Part shown: positions 11,162 to 22,443 of the stretch, piece by piece
Layout of the letters: each line of letters opens with the position of its first letter
Numbering within the stretch: the stretch's first letter is position 1
Assembly (NCBI RefSeq): GCF_049306965.1
Contig: NC_133182.1
Location: 38,838,501 to 38,902,500 of the forward strand
Length of the DNA: 64,000 bases
Direction: 5' to 3'
Origin: Danio rerio
Lineage: Eukaryota > Chordata > Actinopteri > Cypriniformes > Danionidae
Notes under the pieces: generated by a model
Databases searched by the model: none
Told to the model about the DNA's origin: nothing
What the model saw: the letters and a program-made list of their open reading frames with translations, nothing else
Made by a program: the position numbers and the translations under genes

Positions 11162-12860
11162 GGTCAGCATAGATAGATCAATTTCCACTTTCAGTCATAT
11201 TAAAATTGTGCCTAAATGATATAAATTATTTTACAATATGATTTTGTAAAGAAATGACATTCTGTACTTGACCAAAATTAATGCTATAGAGAATAAAAAG
11301 TGTCTAAACATGCATATAGGTATCAAAACACAGTGTTGGTGCTGCAAATAAGCATTGTTTACTATTTCTCCATGTTTCCTGTTGTCAATTATGGTTTATT
11401 TGTCAAAAATGCAGTTTTGCTTCATATCTGGTGGACAGCTCCACAGCTCATTTGATAAAAATAAATACAAATTGCATGGGTGTTGACATTTAGGAGTATT
11501 TAGTGAAAGGAAATTACAAAACATTTGACTGTCTTTTTTGTCATAAACCACTAACTTAATTTAAGGCATATTTTTTATTTATTAAAATTATTTATTTTAC
11601 CTATGAATTATACCATATCAAATCGACCATATTATACTTTCATTTATCACAATATTACGCTTTTTCTTTCTAACATTTTACCAAGTTTAAAAACTATTCT
11701 ATCGAGTCTTTCGGACGATTTTGGTTTTGGGGGGAAAGGTCCAGATTCCCGCTCGGTGGGTTGCAACAATTTATAACAAGCTAAATTAACTTGCTAAACA
11801 CACACAGCAAGACATTTACACCAATATGTATATAGGTAACTAAATTAGACAGTTTAGTAAGTATAATTTACATTAAAATATGATTTTCAAAAACTCACAT
11901 TTATAGCAATCTGGATATGACTGAGCTGAGTGCTTTGAGCAATGAGGCTTAGAGCAGTGAACAGTTCTCCGTCGCTCCGCTTCTGTACCGCACATGGACG
12001 CCGAATTACATCAAAACTTCAGAGCTACAATATTCCTACAATATCACTCAAATAAATTACAATCTTCAGAGCACTAAAAGCGATGAGACTACTAGTCGTG
12101 GAAGTCTTGTATCAGCTGTACTGTAGGCTGCTAGCTGTGTGAAATTAGCCTGATCATGGAGGATTGCTGCGCCAACGTCAAAGAGTGATGGAATTATGGG
12201 AAAAGTTTTAAAAAGTAGGCTAATACAATTTTATTTTTAAATTTACTGTGTATAATGTAAATGTGTTGTTGTTGTTATATTTATTTTACATTATGGATCC
12301 CCAAAAAAATGTTTGTTGACACTTCCGAACAGGTTTTCTGTCTGTCATGTTTCAATGTGGTGAAGTGTCTGCCTACTTTTCAGTACCTCCATGTCTTTTA
12401 TGGATAAGGTAAGTTAATAATTCTTTACTCTTTTCCTGTAAAAAATAGGGAAGAGGCATGCATTTAGTCCTGATGATCAGAGAGACTAGTTAACAACACA
12501 TAAACGGTGATCTGCACAAACATTTGTTGTATTTGCAAATGAATTTTATATGCAGAAATTCACATTGTTTTCTGCTGTCTTCTTTTATGACCATAAATAT
12601 ATTATTTAATGTCCATTATGTATTAGTTAGTGCCAAAAAATTGCAATAGGCGACTAAGGCATGTCTGTAATTTCGGATAATTGATGCATCAATTAAATCT
12701 TCTGTCTCCCATTTTTTATAACCTCTGCTCTGGAGGCAACGATGCAAATACCAAATCAAATCAGTCATTAATGATTGTAATCTATGTATCAATGTCTAAT
12801 GTTTATTATGAAACACACAATGTGTGTGTGTACATTCCTTCACAGAAACTCACACAAATT
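11162..12860. other. Intergenic, no supported gene
   Basis: Mostly AT-rich. The patch at 11,900-12,200 is GC-richer and could be a promoter or first exon of an unidentified minus-strand transcript. Nothing is firm. Confidence 0.35.
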
Positions 12861-12876
12861 ATTCTGGTTTAAAGAA

Positions 12877-12882
12877 TTTATT
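12877..12882 (-). terminator. Poly(A) signal of astacin gene A
   Basis: AATAAA on the minus strand, about 86 nt after the split stop codon and inside the presumed 3'-UTR exon that starts at 12969. Confidence 0.7.
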
Positions 12883-12967
12883 GATGTTTTGTGCTTAATC
12901 CATCTGATAGACTGATGGTTGTTCAGCAACATCAGTGAGACTTTGGATCCTTTTAAATTTGTGCTGC

Positions 12968-13071
12968 TCCTAAAAGACGGATAAATGGGCAAAAGTAAAT
13001 TTAAAATTCTCCACACTTAACTGTTAAACATACAAAAGTAAAAATAAATATATACATACTGTATGTCCATG

Positions 13072-13102
<31 letters not shown>

Positions 13103-15597
13103 ATCTATGGAAATGTAAATAAATGTCTGACTCACAGCACTGGTAGAGTCTGTTAAGCCTGGTGATGTCATTCTGGCTCATCTGAGTGGACTTGCCCAGC
13201 TCAGCGTTATTGTTGGGAATGGGAATCATAGTGGGATATCCGTTCTTGGAGAAAGCATACCTGAAAGCAAGTGACAGTTAGATTACAATCTGGGAGACTT
13301 TTGAAAAAAGTTAATCTTGAGCTCACCCACCTCTCGTACTGCATCACAGACTTGTAGTCATAAGGAGTTCCCTGGTTCAGGGTGTTGATTTTATTGAAGT
13401 TGTACTTCATGTCTGATGAGAAAACAAAACACATCCAAATCAGTAAACACACTACATAAGAGTATGGGCTCTCCTCAAAGTGTTCTGTGACTGAACATTA
13501 CCATCAAGGATGTTCTCCCAGATGACCTGGATGTGATTGTCACGGTCACTGCGGGTTTGTTCATGGTTGAAGCCCAGGGCGTGGAGCAGCTCATGCTGAA
13601 CAGTGCTGTGGTAAAGACAGCCACTTCGGGCCAGAGATACTGTCTGGACATTACCCTGACGGCCAACGTAAGAGTAGCACCTGTAAGATGAACATAATGT
13701 CAACATTTATGTGTCACACAGACATTGATATGTTAATGTTTCTCAATAATATTGAAAATAAATGAAAACAGTTCTCATTTCTTGTCATCATTACTGTGAA
13801 ACATTGTTGGAATATCAAGCCAACTCCATGCGTGTTCAAGAGAAAAGGTCAGGAGAGGTTTTTCTTCAATGACAAAAATATTAGTAATTTATTGGATACA
13901 AATGAATAATTCGATGACAGAGCTCTGGGTTACATTACCCCAATGCAATACGAGAATTACATTCAAGAGGTTCGCAACTAACATACATTTCCTGACTTCA
14001 GCATATATACACCACCGATCTTAACAGGTGGAGTTTTGGTGTAACGTCACTTGTCAGTCATTGTTCAGTCCTCCATTGGCCGCACCTTCGACATACTTCC
14101 TCTTTTTCTACGAATTCTCTGCCCAACAACAAAGTATACATCTTTCTATGTTCTGTGTTCAGTTTTAACACCTCTCTTCAGACAGGAAGTTTCTGCAGAG
14201 CTGAATTTAATTTTGGACCCGCATCTATCTACTTCTGCAAAAATGCTAATTAGTATGCACAGCACTCACCCACAACATTAGAAGTTCAGTTAATATATGA
14301 CCCTTACATGACCAATACAAATAATTGTTTGATTAAAAGAAAAAGAGACAAAAATAATAAAAAGTGGTTCCTATTATCCAATAACATTCATTCTAACTTC
14401 TGATGAAGCACATTATGTACTCTAGTTTGTGTTTATCTGATTCAGATTTTGGCTCAGTCACGTACCCGCTGCGAGACTCAATGCTGATGTAGTCTCTTTC
14501 ATTGCTGCGGCGGAAGAAGCGGATACAAGAGACAGAAGCAAAAGAGTCCAGACCGCGCTGGATGATCTCCAGCTCACGGGAGGCTGAAAGGGCAAAGTTC
14601 AGACAGGTTGCTATGGAAATATCTGCCTTGTTTCACACTGACAAGCTTTTGCACTCATTATAAGTCTCGAGTGTTGCATTCAGTTCTTTTCTGAAATCGC
14701 CAACAGTCTACCTTTATTGTGTTTGCACTCTAAATGAAGACATAAATCAGAATATTAATGACTTACAGTAGTGGTTGGCGATGACGTAAGGCACATAAAT
14801 CTTGCCGTCACTGTATTTGGGCCAGAGACAGCTGTAAGAGGTGCAGGGATCAGCGTTTCTCTCATTCACAGCAATGTCATCCAGAAGCTTGGGCTCATCA
14901 GCTTCAGGAACTAAAACATGAACAGGTCATTTTGGGTCTTTCAGTGATGAACAGTTGGGATATACTGATGTTGTGAGTTAGTGTTGAGTACGCACTGATG
15001 CCTCTGTTGGCTCTATGCAGCAGTTCAGACACAGACAGCTCAGCAGACTCATCCACAGCAGCTATTATAAAAACACATTAACATGTTCAAATGATCCATT
15101 ACTTCAATCAATCCAACATGCAGCAGCTGTCAGAACTGAACTGTTTCATCCCAAAACTGTCATATGCGCAATAAGAGCTGCTGAAGCGTTACTTACCAGG
15201 CTGCATCAGAATTATGCCAAAACACCAGACACAAAATGGACATGGAAAAGAAAGTGACAAGGTCAGACTCATTCATTCATTCATTCATTCATTCATTCAT
15301 TCATTCATTTTCCTTTAGCTTAGTCCCTTATTTATCAGGGGTCGCCACAGCGGAATGAACCGCCAACTACACCGGCATATGTTTTACACAGTGGATGCCC
15401 TTCCAGCCACAACCCAATACTGGGAAAACGGTCATCATATTTCATTCTTCTTTCAGCAGTAATTTAAAGCAATATATTTGTATATATCATTCAGCGTACT
15501 GGTGTTGTGTGTGTATGTGTCTTACCATCTCCTCAGCTCTAACAGAGGAGACCAGCATCAGGGCCAACAGGCCGAAAGTCACCTTCATTGCAACCAT
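12968..15597 (-). CDS. Six-cysteine astacin metalloprotease, gene A
   Basis: Secreted zinc endopeptidase of the astacin family (c6ast / nephrosin / hatching-enzyme type). Coding exons on the minus strand: 15597-15526, a 4-nt exon 15200-15197, 15061-14996, 14910-14767, 14583-14466, 13680-13502, 13412-13331, 13260-13136, and the last two stop bases 12969-12968. They join to 263 codons. Residues 1-21 are a signal peptide (MVAMKVTFGLLALMLVSSVR), followed by a propeptide to about residue 64. The mature domain starts near NADPC. The zinc site [12 protein letters not shown] is at 163-174 and the Met-turn SVMQY has Met217. Six cysteines lie at 69, 74, the SC of exon 5, 135, 155 and 263, defining the six-cysteine subgroup. 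There are no CUB or EGF domains. The stop TGA is split by the last intron. A noncoding first exon ends at 16102, about 50 nt below a TATA box. The introns hold a DANA SINE and an LTR-like repeat. It is the near-duplicate of gene B. Which named zebrafish paralogue it is cannot be settled here. Confidence 0.88.
13805..14300 (-). mobile_element. LTR-like solo repeat, copy 1, in intron of gene A
   Basis: About 496 bp, nearly identical to 29563-30060 in the opposite orientation. On its own strand (minus) it opens TGTTGTGGG and closes ATATTCCAACA, with a possible TATA and an AATAAA-like signal near the end, as in a solo LTR. However, about 20 bp outside the TG end are also shared with the other copy, so the border is uncertain. 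It lies between exons encoding residues 134 and 135 of gene A. The matching intron of gene B is only about 160 nt and lacks it, so insertion followed the A/B duplication. It is a fossil with no coding capacity seen. Confidence 0.5.
15197..15200 (-). other. 4-nt microexon of gene A
   Basis: The minus strand reads gatgcag|CCTG|gtaagt, a full acceptor and donor around four bases. It converts phase 0 (end of the signal-peptide exon) to phase 1 (start of the next exon), exactly as the 31-nt exon does in genes C and D. The next AG upstream is about 67 nt away. Skipping would require a weaker in-frame acceptor inside the following exon. Confidence 0.6.
15262..15430 (-). repeat. DANA-type SINE 3' part with (ATTC)n tail
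   Basis: Runs from the CATT-repeat tail through cttagtcccttatttatc and gccacagcggaatgaacc to about the cccaatactggg block, where it stops, so it is 5'-truncated. It lies in the first coding intron of gene A. Confidence 0.8.
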
Positions 15598-16101
15598 GGT
15601 GTCCAAAGACCTGCGGAAAGAACCAGGGCACAGCTGTTTAGGCAGAATGCCTCAAATAATGGTCAGCTTAAACTCTTGTTCTAATTCATCAACATATCAT
15701 AACATTTTTGATTCTTGCTTTCTACATGGTCATCATGAGTTGTTAGTTCATTGCAGAGCTCATATAATAAAATGCAGGAAAAAAAAACAAATAGATTTAG
15801 GAATGTACTGAGCACTTATTTAAACCACGTATAAAATAACATTATATAACATGATTGGTCGTTTTGCCCATCTTTGACCCAATGGTATTAAATCAGTGCA
15901 GCATTTTTAGTGTGAAATCTACATAACATCTTATCAATTACAAATAATAAGAAGACATTATTAAAATCTGATCAAATGAAACAGATTTTTGCTCTACAAT
16001 TATCTAATTATTTACTATACCTAATTGTGATAAATGTTTTACTTTACTCATTTAACAGTCAGACAATGTGACAGTTTGATAAAATAGAGAGGGAAACATA
16101 C

Positions 16102-16157
16102 CAGTTCTGTCGTAGATTTCTAAAGCCAATGCAAAACGTTGACCAGAGGCTTTTATA
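16102..16157 (-). promoter_or_regulatory. Core promoter and noncoding first exon of gene A
   Basis: TATAAAA on the minus strand at 16157-16151, about 30 nt upstream of a likely start near 16126. The short leader exon ends at 16102 in a donor ACTG|GTATGT, and splices to an acceptor ccgcag at 15611 just before the ATG. Confidence 0.6.
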
Positions 16158-16543
16158 CAGTACCTAGACTGTATCGATGCAACTTTTTCAGATAGTAACA
16201 CAGTAAACATGCTGACACATGGTTTGAAAGAGAACAGGTGTGAAATTCCCTCATTGGTTGCTCCATAGGTTCATATGTAAGACTGAAACCTGATGAACTG
16301 TCTGCCTGTTTCCTTTCTCAGTAGATCATATATTTATTACAGCACTCCAAAAATAATATAAACAAATAATAACAAATAGTTTAACAAAATTGGATGAAAG
16401 GTTTAGGATATTTGTATTTTGTATTATACAGAATACATAACATGGCTAATTTAAGGCAATTAAGCATTAAGAATAAAGAGAACAAATCTATCAATAATAA
16501 AACTGTATGACATACTGCTTTACTGGGTTATTAAATTAAGTTT

Positions 16544-16857
16544 CATTCATTCATTTTCCTTTGGCTTAGTCCCTTATTTATCAGAGGTCACCACAGTGGA
16601 ATGAACCACCAACTATTCTGTCATATGTTTTATGCAGCGGTAACCCTTCCAGCCGCACACACACACACTTATACACTACGGCCAATTTAGTTTATTCAAT
16701 TCACCTACTGTATAGAACGCACTGTATAGAACCCACAAGAACGCAGGGAGAACATGCAAACTCCACACAGAAATGCCAACTAGCCTAGCCAGGACTCGAA
16801 CCAGCAACCTTCTTGCTGTGAGGTGACTGTGCTAACCACTGAGCCACTGTGCCACCA
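16544..16857 (-). repeat. DANA-type SINE, near full length
   Basis: Shows the tail tcattcattcattttcc, ggcttagtcccttattta, gaatgaaccaccaact, and the tRNA-like head with ttcttgctgtgaggtgac and ending gccactgtgcc. Confidence 0.8.
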
Positions 16858-18364
16858 CTATATTAAATTTGCTTTTCTATGTTTTACTTCTTTCTTTTTT
16901 AGGTAATACACATTGTAAAAATATGATCAAATAAACTTAGCAGCATGTTTTAGTTCATTGAAACTGATCAAACTAAGTCAATCATGTTCTAAGATTGAAC
17001 TAATTTTATAAGATACGCATGCTGTTTTACATCAGTTTAACATTTATAAATTCAATGGACTCATAAGATTAAGTTGATTCAGCCTAAAAATATAAGACAA
17101 CAGGACTTTTTTTTACAGTGAGGCAATGTCTTACTGTTTTCATTTTGTCACCGGTCTGATATATAAATATGGGAATGTTTTCTTCCTTTTTTTGATAGAT
17201 TATACATCTAATCTGCTTTTGTTTAAGCAAATATTTCTGTGTTAATTGAAAATCTAAAAAATAGATCTAAAATAGATTGAAAAACACTGAATTTTAAAGA
17301 ATCTAAGCTACCACTAAATGCTCCTAAATGGAAGAAAAAAGCTGGATTTTGAAGGATCTAAACTGCAGTATCTCTAGTAAATCTGAGTTTTTGAGGCCAA
17401 AGGGTAAATGAGTCGATTAGATTATTACTCTAAACTGCAACAGAAAACTAAAGGTTCTGGCCCCTCTCCGGCTACCGAGTCTGGCCTACGCTTTGTAATG
17501 ACAACTGCATAAGAACATACATACTGTAGTGCATCTGTATTCGCAACAAAGAGGTGAAGAGGTTGAGATTTGAGTCACGACTACCATTTCAGAGCCTGTT
17601 GAGATCAACACCATTCAAATCTTCAGCATTTTGGACTCAGGTTTATGAATCTTAATACCAAATTTAATATGTAATGGAATCATGTTAATCTTGCTTTATG
17701 TTTTGCTTTTCTCAAACCACAAAGGTCAAAAACATGGTCACAGAGCAACAAGGGAATGTACATCCTTAATGATCAGAGCGATTAACAACTAAATAGCTTG
17801 TCCCAATTAATGCAGTACACCATGAGCTTGTTTACTTAGCACTCAACTGTCTGAGTCTATGTGAAGTTTATAAGGTTACTTTTTCATTCAGTGCTGGAGT
17901 CTGAAACATCCACCACATCCATCTACATTCAGTAACTAAATCTGTAATAATTGAGTGCATCAAGTGTGAAGCATTGTACATTTTTTTGGTCAAAAAGTGT
18001 GTCGTCTGGATATTTAAAGTGCACTCTCTATTTTTGGGATTCTAAACATATTACTCAAGTAGGAAACGGAATAGTACATAAACACAGACATTTTGAAAGC
18101 AGCTTATTTAAAACATAATAATAAACCAGTAATGGTAGATTGTGGCTGTTAAAAACATTTAAGTCAATTAAAATATAATTAGATAATAATGTAAAACTAG
18201 AAATTCAGCAATATTATTAATATATTTTCACAATAACTTTCGATGTTTTTGTGATTAAAAGCAGGGGTGAGAGTAAATTAATCTATTTATTTCTTATATG
18301 ATTAGATATGAAGATGGTGAATGAGTACCTTGGCTCTAGAAGTCAAACAAAAAAAAATAAGGCC
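16858..18364. other. Intergenic, no supported gene
   Basis: AT-rich. A stretch at about 16905-17120 is bordered by acattgtaaaaa and tttttttacagtg, which could be a small decayed inverted-terminal-repeat element. Nothing else was recognised. Confidence 0.4.
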
Positions 18365-19160
18365 AAGAATCTGGGTTACTCTGGAGTCAGATCTGAGTTT
18401 CAGTAGTCATGTCAAAGCAGTATCAGCATCATCCTAAAAAACATTGCAAGTTTATTAGATGTTTTGTTTCCAGTGAGAAACTTGTTCATGCTTTTATCAC
18501 CAGCAGGGCGGATTACTGTAATGGCATCCTCATCAGCCTTCCCAAAAAGACAGCTGCAACTTATCCAGAACACTGCTGCCAGAATTCTGACCAGAACCAG
18601 AAAATCACATCACATCACACCTGTTCTCAGGTCTTTACACTGGCTGCCTGTTACATTCAGAATAGTTTTTAAAGTATTATTACTTGTCTATAAATCACTA
18701 AATGGCCTAGGACCTCAATACATTACAGATATGCTGACTGAATACAAACTTAACAGATCACTCAGATCTTTAAGATCCTATAAACTAGAAATTCCAAGAG
18801 TCCAGTCAAAGCAGGGTGACCCTGGGTGACACCCACCGCTGCTAGAATCAGCTTCTATAAATGATCAGATGTGCTCCAACATTAGGCACATTTAAATCAA
18901 GACTGAAAACACATCTGTTTAGCTGTGCCTTTACTGAATGAGCACTGTGCTACCTCCCACAGGTCGCACTATTATGTCTTTCTTTTCTTTTAAGACCTCT
19001 TTTAACATATTTTTATTTGTTTTTCATTTGTTTTTAATAATTTGTATTCTTTGTTTTTATTTTCTTATCTTGTCTCTTTATTCCTGTTTATGTTAAGCAC
19101 TTTAATTACCATTGTGTATGATATATGCTATGTAAACAAACTTTCATTGCCTTGCCTTAT
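18365..19160 (+). mobile_element. 5'-truncated L2-like LINE, 3' end
   Basis: The plus strand encodes the C-terminal end of a non-LTR reverse transcriptase of L2/CR1 type. Words typical of fish L2 follow in order: HAFITSRADYCN, LIQNTAARILTRTRK, HHITPVLRSLHWLPV, FRIVFKVLLLVYKSLNGLGP. They are spread over two frames (18409-18672 and 18464-18829), so there is at least one frameshift. The rest, to about 19160, is the PTFKSRLKTHLF-like end and a tail finishing near tttcattgccttgcc. It is dead and truncated. Confidence 0.8.
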
Positions 19161-19440
19161 TTATTACGCTGTTGCATTAAAAAAATAAATCACACTCATT
19201 CAGTCTTAACAATGCTCTTGTTAAAAATGTAGAGACTTACTGTGGATCAGCAGTTTTTAGACTCAGAATTGTGGAGTTTTGTATTTGACAGTGGGGGATT
19301 TAACAGCTGGCAACAAGGGCTGAGAATAAGTTCAATGTTCAACAACACTGTCTCCTTTCTGTGTATATGGACATGATGCCAGTAACTCAAAAGATTAATT
19401 CAATATAAATCTTGTAAAATCAGCTGACAAAGGATTTTAT
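19161..19440. other. Intergenic spacer downstream of gene B
   Basis: No feature was recognised between the LINE fragment and the 3' end of astacin gene B. Confidence 0.4.
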
Positions 19441-19446
19441 TTTCTC

Positions 19447-19452
19447 TTTATT
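19447..19452 (-). terminator. Poly(A) signal of astacin gene B
   Basis: AATAAA on the minus strand, about 104 nt past the split stop codon, in the presumed last (3'-UTR) exon that begins at 19557. Confidence 0.7.
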
Positions 19453-19555
19453 GGTGATTCAAGTATGCACAGAATTTAACACCATCCATAATCCACCGGT
19501 AACCTTTTTGTACTTTCAGATGTAAGGCATGGGTGCTGAAGCCAAGTTCTGTTGC

Positions 19556-21608
19556 TCCTATGAATGACAATAGCATTAAGGTTAAATTGATGAAATACTC
19601 ATTTTCTAGTACTATATTTTTTCATTTAAAATAAGCCTTACATTTACATGGCTTTTGGTCAGGCAATTAAATGTTTATAACATCTATTCAAATACAACAA
19701 ACATAATAGATATTTTTTGCAGGCACATTATGATTTCTAGAATTATTAATCTGCAGAATGTTTTGAGTCACTTACAGCACTGGTAGAGCCTGTTGATTCG
19801 GATGATGTCGTTCTGGCTCATCTCAGTAGATGTGCCCAGCGCAGCATTATTATTAGGAATGGGAATCATAGTGGGGAGGCCATTCTTAGAGAAAGCATAT
19901 CTAATAAAGCAAGTGGCACAAATTCAGTTAGTTTCAACTTAGTACATCATACACAAAGAGAAACCTCATCTCACCCACCTCTCGTACTGCATCACAGAGC
20001 TGTAGTCATAAGGAGTTCCCTGGTTTAAGGTGTTGATTTTGTTGAAGTTGTACTTCATGTCTGATGAGTAAGCAAAACATTTATTGTTGATCCAACGAAT
20101 GTAATGAACATGATATTTAAAGTTTACTGACATTATATTGAGATGAACATTACCATCAAGGATGTTCTCCCAGATGACCTGGATGTGATTATCACGGTCG
20201 TTACGGGTTTGTTCATGGTTGAAGCCCAGAGCGTGGAGCAGCTCATGCTGAACAGTGCTGTGGTAAAGACAGCCACTGCGGGCCAGAGACACTGTCTGTG
20301 CATAACCCTGACGGCCAACATATGAGTAGCATCTGTAAGATAAAGATGCAAGATGATACCTCTTTATGTAACTGCATTCTGAATGTAATTCTGATGAAAT
20401 TCTGATCATGTCGTTAGTCCCACGATGCTCATGCAAACCTTAATTTTGACTTTTGTGTTGTCTCTTTGCATTAGGTTTAAGATCTGTCACGTACCCGCTG
20501 CGAGATTCAATGCTGATGTAGTCTCTCTCATTGCCGCGAGGGAAGAAGCGGATACAAGTACTGTAAGAGAAAGAGTCCAGTCCACGCTGGATGATCTCCA
20601 GCTCACGGGAGGCTGAAAGGGCAAAAGTCAGAGGTTGCTACTATGAAAAGGTAATTTTTTTTCATTATTAATGGAATCCGAGAGAATGAGTTTTGTTTTT
20701 CTGTTAAACACAAGAGAAGATATTTTGAGTAATGTTGATGTAAGTCGATGGTTACCGGTTTACAAATCTTTTCTTTTGTGTTTGACAGGAGAAAAAGTAA
20801 TTCAGGTTTATAAGTGGGGGTGAATGTGACAGAATTGTCTTTTTGTTTGTGAACTGTCCCTTTAATTTAGCATTCTAAAGGCATTTTCATGCATTCAGCA
20901 AGAGTTCTGTATTTGGCCTACTTTTTTTCTGTGTAATTAATGACTTACAGTAGTGGTTGGCGATGACGTAAGGCACATAAATCTTGCCATCACTGTATTT
21001 GGGCCAGAGACAGCCGTAGGAGGTGCAGGGATCAGCATTTTTCTCATTCACAGCAATGTCGTCCAGGAGCTTGGGCTCATCAGCTTCAGGAACTAAAACA
21101 TGAACAGGTCATTTTGGGTCTTTCAGTAATGAACAGTTGAGATATACTGATGTGTATTGCTGAGTAAGTGTTGTATACGCACTGATGCCTCTGTTGGCTC
21201 TATGCAGCAGTTCAGACACAGACAGCTGAGCTATTATAAAAAACAAGTCAACACATTCACCAATGAACCATTGCTTCAGTTAAAAAGAAAATCTCAATAT
21301 TTGTTGTTTCATTTGTTTCTTCTAAAACGCTTTTACATTCTCTTTGCTAAATTAGGTAAGTAGCTAAATTAGGCATTTCACTTACCAGGCTGGATGTGAG
21401 TTATGCCAGAACACCCAACACAAAATGGATAATAAATATTAGGTAATGTCAAAACATTTTTTGCATATTATTTTATATTATAGTATACAAAACCATGCAT
21501 CGTTTACAAATTTTTATAGGTGTGTACAAATGATTGTTTTACCTTTCCTTCAGCTGAGTAGACCAACATCAGGGCCAAAAGGCCAAAAGTCACTTTTGTC
21601 ACAAACAT
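19556..21608 (-). CDS. Six-cysteine astacin metalloprotease, gene B
   Basis: Tandem duplicate of gene A with the same structure. Coding exons: 21608-21543, 4-nt exon 21389-21386, 21230-21183, 21092-20949, 20612-20495, 20332-20154, 20060-19979, 19900-19776, and stop bases 19557-19556. They join to 255 codons. It has a signal peptide (MFVTKVTFGLLALMLVYS) and a short propeptide with LLDDIAVNE. The mature domain begins NADPCTSYGC, with zinc site [12 protein letters not shown], then QTRNDRD, Met-turn SVMQY, and last residue Cys after LYQ. Six cysteines match gene A. The propeptide exon is 18 nt shorter than in A. As in A, the stop TGA is split T|GA over the final intron. The first coding intron (153 nt) contains no AG dinucleotide except its acceptor. 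A foldback-type repeat sits in one intron. It acts as a secreted protease; substrate and tissue cannot be read from the sequence. Confidence 0.88.
20693..20873 (+). repeat. Foldback-type MITE fragment in gene B intron
   Basis: Contains acacaagagaagatatttt, gatggttaccggttt and ends gaactgtccctttaa, the pattern of the common zebrafish palindromic element. Related pieces are at 32152-32324 and 62655-62943. Confidence 0.5.
21386..21389 (-). other. 4-nt microexon of gene B
   Basis: The minus strand reads catccag|CCTG|gtaagtg, the same four bases as in gene A. The whole preceding 153-nt intron has no other AG, so any exon ending at this strong donor must start here. The phase (0 to 1) matches exon 2 of genes C and D. 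Confidence 0.65.
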
Positions 21609-21863
21609 GGTGTCCAGAGACCTGTGGAGGGGATCAGGGAACAGAATTTACAGATCACAGATAAGTTTGTCATGAGAAATCTGGGTATTGAACTGAATTC
21701 ATTATAATTCATAAAAAATATAATAATAATAATAATAATATATAATTGTAAAATAAAAAGTATACTTGTACACCATAACCTTATTAAATGGCACCCAACC
21801 TATTCAAGTTTCCATTTAATACCTTTCTTTCGTTGTAAACAATATAAACAATGAAAAACTTAC

Positions 21864-21913
21864 CACTATTCTCACCTCAGTACCTTAAAGTTCATGGGGC
21901 AACTTATTTTATA
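21864..21913 (-). promoter_or_regulatory. Core promoter and leader exon of gene B
   Basis: TATAAAA on the minus strand at 21913-21907. The leader exon just below ends at one of two donors (GAG|GTGAGA at 21876 or AGTG|GTAAGT at 21864) and would join the acceptor at 21622 upstream of the ATG. Confidence 0.55.
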
Positions 21914-22443
21914 CTCCGGTGGGAGTTAGTATCAAAATGATCTTTACAAATATGGGCAAAAGAGTTTGTTTAACCTTGTTTGAAAAAGAACAGGTGTGCA
22001 GTTCCCCTCACAGGAGCACATGTCAAAAACAACTCTTACGAAAGCTTTAAAACTGTATTGTATGTGAGTTTTTGGACAAAGGGAAAGTGTAAACCTCAAG
22101 AAACATTTTTTTAGGAATGTACCCTGGCCCCTTTAATAAAAAACTGTAAGAATTATAGAATAAGAAGAGTATTATTATTCTTATTTCATATTCTGTTAAT
22201 CAACACACACTTTTATGTACCCGTCGGACACTGAATACTAATGCAGTCTATTTTAAGTATGCAGCTCCTGATACAGAAGCTGGATTTATCAGAAGAATTC
22301 AGACTATTAAAGTCAGACTGACTCTGCATTATTTTTTGCAAACAAAAACTACAATAATATCAATAACTATAAAGTTTTTACAATACTGGTTTTCATATAG
22401 AAATATTGGAGTTCACACTACAAATAATAACAACATAGTAAAG
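21914..22443. other. Intergenic, nothing recognised
   Basis: AT-rich upstream region of gene B with no clear exon. The fragment acccgtcggacactgaatac near 22220 faintly resembles an astacin exon-5 end, but no open exon supports a gene. Confidence 0.35.

Noticed and set aside
20143-20351. Extra frames at gene B exon 6 (and the matching ones at genes A, C and D)
   Set aside because: Antisense or shifted shadows of the zinc-site exon; the same shadow appears in all paralogues.
22200-22330. Remnant of a fifth astacin gene (ctacccgtcggacactgaat-like words)
   Set aside because: A few words recall exon 5 of the astacins, but no open exon, zinc motif or neighbouring exons were found.
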